This document shows positions 11,522 to 22,200 of a stretch of DNA of 64,000 bases, piece by piece. Every line of letters starts with the position of its first letter. The stretch's first letter is position 1. The position numbers and the translations under genes were made by a program. The stretch comes from Hepsetus odoe (taxonomy: Eukaryota > Chordata > Actinopteri > Characiformes > Hepsetidae): contig CM029367.1 of the NCBI GenBank assembly GCA_017165825.1, positions 3,563,224 through 3,627,223 on the forward strand, given 5' to 3'. The notes below the pieces were generated by a model, which saw only the letters and a list, made by a program, of their open reading frames with translations, was not told the DNA's origin and ran no database searches.

Positions 11522-11803
11522 CAGCACTGTTTTGCCAAACACGGAAACAAAACATCACTTCCACAAAGTAGCTCAGATACGAACCTGTATCTGTAATAAT
11601 CGACCAACCAGCAAACAGCAGAAGTGCTTTCACAGGAAAAGGCGTGAAGTTAAGTTCTGCTGTCCTGAGAGATGGAATCAGTACTAAGACTATTATGGCA
11701 AGCTGGCTATAGCGCTGAACTTTATAAACACAAATGGTATTTATATATAAACTACATAAAATAGTATTTATTAAATATAAAAAAAAAAAAAAAAACAGTG
11801 CTG

Positions 11804-11874
11804 TGCATTGGCCGGGAATCGAACCCGGGCCTCCCGCGTGGCAGGCGAGAATTCTACCACTGAACCACCAATGC
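11804..11874 (-). tRNA. tRNA-Gly(GCC), inverted copy
   Basis: Exact reverse complement of the genes at 10153 and 11451. Downstream on its own strand there is a long T run (the A run at 11780-11795), which serves as a pol III terminator. With the gene at 11451 it forms an inverted pair about 280 bp apart, with shared upstream flank. Confidence 0.97.
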
Positions 11875-13494
11875 TGAGCTATAGGGTCATGTGACCTTAG
11901 GCCCTGTGAATGTGACTCATGCCCCAAGTACGCTTTGTTATAGATTTTCATGCCCTGCAGGGACAGCAACATGTCCCAAACTCTGAAACTTGAGCATCTT
12001 CATCTCAGAGTTGGAACATTCAGATCCAGAAGTTCAAACCAGTTTCCCCCTCGAGCTCTAAACAGCAGCAGGGGAGCCAATGCTGTTGGAACAAACTGCA
12101 GAAGTGGATTGATGTTTTTAAATTATTAATCGACCTAATCAATCAGAGATGCATCTTTACTTTATGACCATCTGAAAGAAGCTGTAGTTGAAGTTGAATC
12201 CTGCAGTCACCTACATCAACTTCCCATGCACAGCTCCCCCATGGGACGCTCTCCCCACAAACTGCTCCCCAGGCTTTTCGTCAGGCTGAACCCAGCAGGG
12301 TTCTTCAGTGGGGAGCAGTCTGGGCCTACAAGATGAAGTGTTTTATATAAATGCATGCATTTGTGTACTCCTAGGTCTGCATCACAAAACCATATGAGTT
12401 TGCTTCAGACTATTCCACTGGATGTCAGCAAAAGAAAGCAGATACATCTAAAACACATCAATAAACTCATGGTGAGGTCTAAACCTGTGACTCAACCCTG
12501 ATTTTTTAACAAAGCCAGTGCTGCCATCTAGTGGTCGAGTAACTGCTCTGAGTGAATCCATTGGCTCGTCTCCAGGCAATCTTGATTCTACCAATAAGTT
12601 CCCAAGTCTTAACAATCCAGTCTCTCTCTAGTCAACCCCAACATATCAACCCAGTTTGTCATTCATTTCTTTGGAGATGGATCACCATGAATAGCAGTAA
12701 GTATAGTGATCAATTTATACTGAATATTTTACAGCTGACCACATGTAAATATTCCATAGCATGGGGAATGGTTTTGATTGAGCTGGGAAAAGGTTTCTGT
12801 TGCTGTTGTCTGCGCAGTCCAGTATTAAAGGACTATTGAAGTTTAAAACAGTTTCATTATGGTCATTAATCTATATCTGTATTTTCTCAGATATACACTG
12901 AGGACTATGTTGAGTGAGTGACTATTGGTAAACGAGACTAATTTAAATTTTGATTATTTAATCACCAAGTAACTTAATTTAGTAGTCAGCATTTGAAGTG
13001 TTGGTCCAATTTGCGATGGCTGCCACCAAAAGCTTCTGGCTGAATATCATTTTACCTCCTTAATCCAACATCCAGCATCTCCCAGCTGCATTTCCAGCTA
13101 GTTTGTGACCAAAAACACCACACACATTAAACGACATGAACTAGTCGAGAAATGTATTGGTTCTGAAAATTCAACTACATTCTTTAATTTTTGAGGTGTC
13201 AAGATTTCCTAATGGGTCCGAGTTTGGGCTTCTCGAAGAAAAATGAAAAACTTTCCTTCCCCAAATGCTGCAATGGTCCTTCTGATGCTACAGCCATCCA
13301 TTTCCAGGAGATCAAGACAGTGCATTAGTCTCTGGAGGGGGATTGCCTTTTTCACTCTATCCATCCTTCACATAAAAGAGTAGATTGTTAATGTTCTCCT
13401 CCATCTTCCAAGCATGCTGAGCCAGCTATGTTACATCACTAGGAGTTCAAGATGTCATGTAAAAGTAATATTTTCTCATCTTTGGCATATCGAG
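11875..13494. other. intergenic, no gene recognised
   Basis: Complex AT-rich sequence with no supported exon or recognisable element. Confidence 0.4.
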
Positions 13495-13712
13495 TAGAAT
13501 AAATGAAAGAAATGGGAACAAATGTTTAAGTGCTCCAGGCTGCAATGTGTCAGGTACTGCTCAGGTACAGAGACTGGACTGAAAATGAGAGACAACAACA
13601 CTGTCCTTCAGGAAGATCTGGAGAACTGCTCAGGTACAGAGACTGGGCTGAGAATGAGAGACAACAACACTGTCCTTCAGGAAGATCTGGAGAACTGCTC
13701 CTCAACAAGACA
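13495..13712 (+). repeat. 69-bp repeat module, tandem dimer (copy R1)
   Basis: Two near-identical 69-bp units start at 13562 and 13631. Each begins CAGGTACAGAGACTGG and contains ATGAGAGACAACAACACTGT and AGGAAGATCTGGAGAACTGC. The left flank (13501-13545) matches 50985-51025 beside copy R3. The 23-codon periodicity creates spurious open frames in several phases. Confidence 0.85.
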
Positions 13713-14133
13713 TTCAAAAGATTTTGGCTCTTTGGAAGAAAGTTATGAAGAAAACAGGGGTGGCACAATTTAAATCTCCTTCTTTCTGTCCTGCATTGAT
13801 GGACACACCACAGAACCAATGTTTTCTGTTTGTTTTTGCCAATTTTGGCTGAAATGTGTCTGGATGTGAAACAAAAATAATGGAGAATTCCTCTCAAATG
13901 CATTCAAACAGCAAATTTCAAATATTTGTAATAAAAAAAGGAAGAAAAAGTAATCAAAGAATTAAAAAAATTAAAAGAGAAAAATTAGCATCTTATTTCT
14001 GTGGTGTGTATAAACCAAGTTCATTTTGTGTTTAACTGACATACGTGATCACTAAATTACAGCAATATAGTTGTTGTTGACTCCCATGTTGGAATACTAC
14101 TGATTACTGCACACCTCTGATGCAAGACCACAT
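13713..14133. other. intergenic, no gene recognised
   Basis: AT-rich sequence with no supported feature. Confidence 0.4.
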
Positions 14134-14341
14134 GTGTAAGTCATTGTGAAACAGAGCACAGACAAAACCTCTACTTTTTACCCACACACACTGTGCAGCA
14201 GGGGGCAGATATTTAAAGCGTCCGGTAAGTGGAGATGGGGACAGTACCTTGCTCAAGGGTACCACAGGGCAACCTAGTGGTCTGAGATTTGCACCCTTTC
14301 AATCCTGGGGCCTCGTCCCAAAACACTAGACCACCGCTGAC
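14134..14341 (-). mobile_element. tRNA-derived SINE, family A
   Basis: The + strand shows TCATTGTGAAACAGAGCACA, CACACACTGTGCAGCAGGGG, AGTACCTTGCTCAAGGGTAC and CACTAGACCACCGC, the complement of a full family A element. The first few tail bases are missing. Confidence 0.8.
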
Positions 14342-15003
14342 CAAGAACGCCCACAAGTATCCAGACATCATTTGTAGGTATTTTTGCTTCAAAGGGAGTT
14401 TCACAGCTATAATCTGTCCATCTGTTATCTTAGCAGCTTGTCATAAAATGGGTCACTGGCATTGCTGGAGCTCTCACAGGTGGAAAAACACCCTGTACAA
14501 TTTGTCAGTCTATCGCGTTGCCACTTATAATCCAAAATATTAAAGAATGGTAGCCAAAGTTCACTCGGTACCAAATGTCAGCTAGAGGGGGTAGGTCACC
14601 TCTTTTTGGTTGCATATCATATGAAGATGATATGAGGAAAGATCTTCCTTGCTCTGTAAACCAGCACTATTATCTTTGCCATTCTGTCTCCAGTGAGAGT
14701 GTGAATCCACTGAGCATCACATTATCTCAAAGCCCTTGAGCACGAAAGATACCATACTTGAAGGAAGAACCCACTTACGAACCATAAGTCAATGCTCTTC
14801 ATTTTCATTTACTTTGCAACATGGACAAATCTTCCTGATAGAATTGAACTGTTTGTCCAGGAAGGGAGCATTAATCAGGACTTTATACGCACCGCTTAAG
14901 ACTGACAGGGTACTAATGATTTTTACCTGTGCTATTCATTCTAGGTCTAAATTCATCCAAAGCAAAATATGAAGAAGTTATTTTTTTGCAAAGTACTCTA
15001 TAA
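14342..15003. other. intergenic, no gene recognised
   Basis: No exon or recognised element; possibly an old unclassifiable repeat. Confidence 0.35.
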
Positions 15004-15215
15004 ACATCCATCTACAATCTTAGCTGCTTATCCTAACCTAAACAGGGTCAAGGCTGGTGCTTGAGCCCCTGAAGTCCTATGGCAGACATACTCACAGTTA
15101 CACCTAGGGGGCAATTTAGCACCTCATCCAGGATGCAAGCATCCAAACAGCACCCAGAGAGCACCATGTTGGGGGGATGAACCCAAGCATCCTGGACCCA
15201 GAATTTTCTTGCTAA
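15004..15215. repeat. dispersed repeat, family C
   Basis: Wording such as ATCCATCTACAATCTTAGCT, GCTTATCCTAACC and CACCTAGGGGGCAATTTAGC, ending ATGAACCCAAGCATCCTGG, matches a common teleost dispersed repeat and is related to the copies at 6562 and 48065. Confidence 0.5.
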
Positions 15216-16120
15216 TGGAAATTTACAGTTTCATACAGTTTCTATTTCAAACTCACCTACATGTATCTGACACTTCATCCTGCGATTTAGCCTTGCTGAT
15301 TCATGCAGAAATGCAGCATTGCATGATAACTGCCTTTGTAATAAGGCACAACATAGGGCAATCAATCAGAACCGAGACTGCCTACATACAAAATGGACAG
15401 AATGGATGTTTTTGTGCAAGAAAAAGCTGCAATATTTGCACCTGGGGGCAGTTATGAGTTTGTCCAAGAGCACTTCAGCTGTAGAAAGAGGAGCGGCAAG
15501 CTGTTGTTCACCCACCCACTTCACCCACGCTTTTCCTGGTGGTCCATGGCCTTGGACCAGAAACCTTTTGGGCGCAAGCACTCTTCTTTATCCTTTAGGC
15601 CACAGCTGCTCCATACAAGAGAAATGTGAGGGAGTCAAATGTGTCCATTTGATAACTTTCCCGATCACCGGGTGCTCATACAACATTTTGCACTCAGCTA
15701 GAGCTGATATAACCAGCATTATCTCTTAAAATAATCTGAAATGATCTATTCTTATAGTGTGCTGTGAATATTTCCCCTTATTTGAACTCTGGTTGGTTTG
15801 AACTCTGGTCAGGATGGTAAACAAGTCAGAAAGATTACACAATAAGGGTTAGCAAACTCTCAATCCATGCATTACTATCCCTGCTCTAGAAAAGTTAACA
15901 TGCATCTGTGAACATGCAGTATGCAATAAAAGCAGGCATTTGAAAAGTTCACCTATATGGACTGCATTCACCTTTACTTAATTGATCATCATGCTGTTAG
16001 TTCAACTATACAGCAGGTGGACATGATTCTCCAAACACTCTACACTGCAATCACTGAAGAGGACAAAGTCTGGACCAAAACAAACAATTAGCTTCTCTGG
16101 CCAGCAGCAGATCCTTAATA
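15216..16120. other. habp2 upstream region, no gene recognised
   Basis: No supported exon. The promoter of the gene starting at 16231 should lie in or near the 3' end of this stretch. Confidence 0.4.
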
Positions 16121-16133
16121 GTAAATGATTAGG
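16121..16133 (+). promoter_or_regulatory. possible HNF1-type site upstream of habp2
   Basis: GTAAATGATTAGG matches the palindromic HNF1 consensus GTTAATNATTAAC at 10 of 12 defined positions, about 100 bp before the start codon. HABP2 is a liver-secreted plasma protein in mammals, so such a site is plausible. No TATA box is obvious and the transcription start is unknown. Confidence 0.3.
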
Positions 16134-16230
16134 AGTCAAAGATCAGTGTGCATTCAGTACACATACAGAGGTCAATCCCCCTTTTTATCCCCAACCATTG
16201 GGCTCTGGATCGTCACTCAGTCTAAAAACC

Positions 16231-19200
16231 ATGAAGCTCAAGCTGCAGCTGCTGTTTCTCATCCTCTGTGCCTTCATCTTACCTGCACAGGTGAGCCCTT
16301 AAATCTTTCTGCTCAGTTCACCCTAAATAATTCTGCTTGCATCAATGATTTCTCCATTTGACCGCGTTTTACGTTTTACAGCTCTCACCAAACAAGAAAC
16401 AGGATCACCATGGTGAAGAGAAACAGAGACCAGGACACAGTCCAGAGGAGAGACCAGGAAAAAAACCAGAGCATAAACCAGAGCACAGACCAGATCATAA
16501 ACCAGAGCACAGACCCGATCATAAACCAGAGCCGAGAGCAGAGCATAGACCAGGAGAAAAACCGGGAGAAGTTGGCCACGAGCATGAAAGGAAACATGGA
16601 AAACGAAGAGGGAAAGTAGAGGGTAAGTCAACTTTTCACACTTCCCGCCAAACGTTCTGATTCGTCGGCTGAGCTCTATTAACAGGCCAGTCATGTTGTA
16701 CTATCACACAAGCATACACGCTGATTACATCCTGCATGTTTTACTTAAAGAACCGGCATTGCATGGCAAAATTTGAATTTTCTTTTTTCATTTCACTTAA
16801 AAAAAAAAAGTATGGTTAGTCAATTGACAGTGAATGTTCTGTAAAATCATGAACCTTTTTAATAGTTTTGGAGAATCAAGAATTGTTTTCACATAATTGT
16901 ATATATATTATATAAACATGGTCCTCCCTGTACATCCAAGCAGACCCATATAGCTGATTTCTCCACAAACTCTTTACTCACCAGACTTGCTGGCCGACTA
17001 TGAAGACCTTGATGACGGAGACGATGATGATGAGAGAAGGGGCGATTGGCTGTTTGAGCTTCAGAATGTCAGAGGTACAATCCGATTCTGTCCACTGTCT
17101 GTATCTGCAGAACACCATTAACCGCATTTCTCAGTTAATGTACATAAACATCAAAAATAGTCACTTTAAATGGTAATTCTCCCTCACCTGGCTTTCGGCA
17201 CCCACTTCTGCTCTTTCAGGGAGTTGCACCCCGAATCCATGCCTCAATAATGGAGAATGTGAGGCGAAGAAATGGACTTTTAAATGCAAATGCCCCAAAC
17301 CCTTCAGAGGCAGGAGATGTGAGAAAGGTGAAAGATTTTTCAAAGTTTGGGCTGCTTATCAATTTACTTTAACATCCTTTAAATTGATTTTAAAGCATTG
17401 GCTATGTTGATCAATTAGAAACCTCAGTTCTGTTGCTTTTTGGATTTGTGGGGCAGCCTATTGGTCCGATTGCTGGTTTTATTGGCCATGAATAATATTT
17501 TGTCGCCCCCTGTGACCCAGATGAAAATTGTCCAAGATATACTGCCTATTGATGTGCAAAACACTTGCAGTTTTAAATATGAAAAATATTAATATTCACC
17601 TATAATTGTATACTGCTTTTCAAAACTGAGTACCTGAGAGTGTATTTTTGTTCTTCAGGTGAAATGATTTGCAAGAGGGACACATGTGGGTATGGTCAGT
17701 GTGTTCTAACGTCGACCCCACCTTACTATGAGTGCAAGTGCTGGCCCCCATTCAAGCCACCAAACTGCAAATCAAGTAAGATTTTGGGTCTTACACAACT
17801 ATATGTACACTATTTAAAAAATGGTAAATGTAAATATTAGTGCTCCTTGGTATAAACTCTGTAAATGGATATGTCAAATAGGCATTGAAGCTCATAGCTG
17901 CACACAGGCATGCCTAAATATACATGATGCAGGACCAGTTATATTGATTTAATGAAAATTAAAGGTATTCTACACTCAGTTTTCAAGGCATTTTTTATTA
18001 CAAAGGCTAAAAAGGTAAATTAGGAAAAAATAATAAGAAATGACTTGCAACATTCATTAGAGGAAAAAAAAAAAGAAGACATTCAAAGGCACCTAAATGT
18101 GCATATTATTGGGAGACTGCAACTTCAGCCCCCAGTGATGCCCCAGCCATTCATAAATCAGGAAGGATACAACTGACCTTCTACTCTCTGGATGGGATGA
18201 TGTGAAAATTGGCCATTTTTATACTCAACAGTAGGTCATACAGTGAAAATGTAACTTGTCCTAGTTTGAGAATAAGTGTGTCATAAATTTGGCTTGTAGT
18301 TGGCATGCTAAGCTATAAACCTGGTACTGGTATTCCTTTAATGATTTAAGTGGTTTGGACATTTTTGCAATTGGAGGCCTTTTCTTTCTGAGCACTCAGT
18401 CTTTTATTAGTGTATGCATTTCTATCACATTTGCTGCATTACAGTTTCCCCTTGCGAGCCTAACCCGTGCAAGAATGGAGGTTCTTGTGTTAAGGATGGA
18501 AATGACTTTGACTGCGTCTGCAATAAAGGCTTCAGTGGGAAATTTTGTCATGTTGGTAAGTTAAGTGCACATACTCAACCAAAAGTACAAAATATGTGAC
18601 ATTTTCCAAACTCGCTTTCCTAAAAAACCAAGCTGATTAGCACTTTATTCGCCATTCAGCATACATAGTTGCACAAAATCTCTTCAACTTTTATTTTGCT
18701 GGTTTTAAGCATGATTCATTCTGCAGACCATTTTCAAAATCTCTGTATTTCTTTCAAATATAATCATCCGCTTCCATTTCTTCTTGTCCTCTGCATCTTC
18801 CTCCTTCCCACCTGCATGTCCTCTCGCACCACGTCCATAAACTTCCTTTATGAATTTCTGTGCTACCAGACTGCTGCCAGTGGTGGACTGGTCCCATTTC
18901 TATCTTTTTCTTTATGGTAGTTAAGTGTGTTGTGCTCCTCAGGCCCAAGTGACTGCTATAAGGGAGACGGAGAGTCGTACAGAGGGGTGGTGTCTGAGAC
19001 CGAGGATGGGGATGACTGTCTATTCTGGAATTCCTACTTCATTCTGGGTAAAGGAATAAACCCCTTCACTGCATACGAAGATGATCATGGTCTGGGCCCA
19101 CACAATTATTGCAGGTGAGTCGACACCAATTATGTGTGTTTTTCCTGTTTAGACCTCAGAAATCACATTAATTGCCGGTAAAATGCTAGAATTTAACATT

Positions 19201-22200
19201 AAATGCTGAAGGAATTGAATAATGTTAACTGAATGTTAACTGAAATTTATTAAGAATTCCAGGGTATGCAGGGTTTAGACTTAAGGCTGAAACCTTAGAG
19301 ATGTTTAAATATGATTTACCTTTAATGATGTGTTATTACACACTAAATTCTTCAAGTTGATATCAACAGAAACTGAAAAGGATTGAAGAGTAAAACTTGT
19401 TGATAAATCAAGTTTAAATTCTGTGAATGTGGCCATTCAAATGTACCTTTCTAAATAATCATTTTAAATACTATAAATAAAATCTGCATTATATTACATA
19501 ATACCTGCAAGAATTTATTCAATACACTGATACTCTCTGGAATTATGTCATTTATTTTTTGAGCAAATCAGTTTTGCTCTATTGTAGAAAGGGCAACCGA
19601 AAAATTTTGTGAATGATTTAATTTAATTGAAAAATGAAATAAAAGAAAGAAAAAGATTTGATGAAAAGAAAAAAATAAAATGTAAAAATATTGTAGGAAA
19701 TAAATAATGTAAAACCATTTAAACTTGTTTTCATATTTTTGTATTAGGTTAATAAAGCTGAATATAAATATGAGATGGAATTGTAATATGAAATAATAAT
19801 AACAAAACATTAATGTTGATACATGTAATAAATAATAAAAGAAAAAATAAATTAATTTGATATATTTTGCAGTTATTCAAAAGGTTTGTCAACCTTAAAA
19901 CCTAATTCATTCAATACCAATCAAATGGGAAACAACAACTTTGAAACAATGCAGTTTTATAAATATATATATTATGTAATGTTGCTATTACATATCAATA
20001 ACAGGGCACACATGACTTTTTGGGGTTACAGGGTTAATCTTGAAATTCTGATCAAGTTTCATTCCCTGCTTAACTTTCTAAAACACAGAAACCCAGATGG
20101 TGAAACAAAGCCATGGTGCTTCATACGCTTGGGAAAAAAACTAAGATGGGATCACTGTGATGTGAGGAAATGTACAGCCAATGGTAATTGTAATCTCCAG
20201 TCTGAACATATTTGTTTACGATGGTAAAATGAATGGGATGGGAAGCTTTGTTAAGAACAGTCTTTAATTTTTCACTATTGTTACAGATACTGCAACCTCT
20301 GCCCCTCCTAAACCAAAACCAACCACAGCCAAGCCTATGTTCAAACCTACGCACAAGCCTGTGCTCAAGCCTACGGTCAAGCCTACGTTCAAGACTACAG
20401 TCAAGCCTATGATCAAGCCTACGTTCAGACCTACGGTCAAACCCACCCCTCTCCTTCCAGTTCCAACAAAGCCCAGTGCTACTCATCCTCCAGAGATCCT
20501 GGCCACAACAAGCCACTATGAATTACCCCCCCAACATGGTGATGTCCCAGGAAATGTCCCCTCAGCTGAGATGATGTTTGCTACCTGTGGGAAACCACAA
20601 CCAAAAAGGTCACTGAATCGTATTTATGGGGGTCTAAAGGCTCTTCCAGGTGCCCAGCCTTGGCAGGTCTCTATACAGGCCAAAATAAAAGGCACCACCC
20701 TACCCTACAAGCACATCTGTGGAGGCATCCTCATCAAGCCTTGCTGGGTGATGACTGCAGGACATTGCATGTGAGTAGAGTTGATGCTGAGTGGGTACAA
20801 AAAGGAACCTGTGCATCTTGTTTTCTTACATCGTAGTGCATCCTCTTATCTAAACATATGATCCATCATGACCAGATGTCCGTTTTCCAGGGGACAGTCG
20901 TGTTTTCCAGTGGACAGTCCCTGTTTTCCAGGGGACAGTCCCTGTTTTTGATGGCTTGCTCCTGGCAGGAACTGTCCTCAGAATTGTCACTGTTTATTTC
21001 TTTGAATTAAAAACAGAAGGGAAAAGATTGGGCACAGAGCAGACATCCCACATTATGCTTATTTTTGCACAGCAGAATCTCTCGCTATAGCAGCATCAGA
21101 TGACTCTTCTTCTGCTACTAGAACATCAGCACAAATGCCCTTGTAACCCTGGGTTAGAATCAGGGGAATCATACTACCAGGTGTTAGGAGCTAATCTGCA
21201 GGCAGTCAGCTTTGAAAGGGATTTTTAAACAAAATCCCACTGTATGTAAGATTTATGGAGGGGTGTCTCCAAGATAATTGATTGAACGTTCACTGACCTT
21301 ATCTTCTCCAGTGACCCAAAACTCAAACAGAACTGAACAAACAATGTGGTCTACACTGTTTGGCACCAGGCTGCCTGGTAGTGCAGCCGGCCAAGTGTGT
21401 GGGAGAAGAGTGGGCCTGCTGGTGCGAGACCAAAGGGCATGTTTAGAAACTCAAAATCACATTAATGATTTTACAAATAATGATTATTCTTAGTTTTCCT
21501 ACTTCAGAGCACTTAGCAAAGAAGTAGTCCCAACTGAAAAATCCAATGTTTCAAGCCTTTGGCATATGTCTTCATTCAGTGTCATGGGCTGAAGATGTCC
21601 AGATATTCAGAGGAGACCTATAGTAGGAAAGGAATGATTAAAGGATGATTAAACCAAAACTAAAGCCTCACCTGTTGCTTCCTGATTGCTAAATACTGAA
21701 GTTGTGTGTTCACAGTAGCAACAAAGAAGATTTCCAAGTGGTTCTGGGAGGTCTGGACTTGGGCAAGATTGAGCCATCAGATCAGACACTGGAGGTTGTG
21801 GAGACCATTGTCCATGAACAATACAGAGAAACCCCAGATGCAGTCTACAATGATATTGGTGATCATTGGTTACTATTTGTCTTGTCCCACAACAACATAG
21901 ATTGTTTCCTTCACACATTGACTGTCCTCACTTGCAGAATCTGTGCAGGTTACATATATATATTTAAAAGGAAATATGTACATTATACACAGATATGCAG
22001 TTGTATATACATACAGTTACAGAACAGAACCTTTGCAAAAGTTGTTTTGCATATTTTGTGAAAGTTGTTGGTGAGTGAGTCTCCTGAAGTGACTGATGGG
22101 AGAAAAGTAAAGAGTCCATAGTGAGGGTGAGATGCATCCTATACAATGCTCTTCAGGCTCCCCAGGTACCATTTAATGTAAATTTTCTCCATGGTGGGCA

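Noticed and set aside
13522..13903. Overlapping frames with 23-residue repeats (also at 31503-31822 and 51158-51415)
   Set aside because: The 69-bp dimer keeps frames open in several phases on both strands. The three loci share the DNA repeat, not one conserved reading frame with start, stop or splice context.
16323..16694. 123-codon - strand frame and alternate + frames over habp2 exon 2
   Set aside because: They are shadows of the 12-bp coding repeat. The + frame reading LSPNKKQDHHGEEK joins exon 1 and exon 3 in phase, and the others do not.
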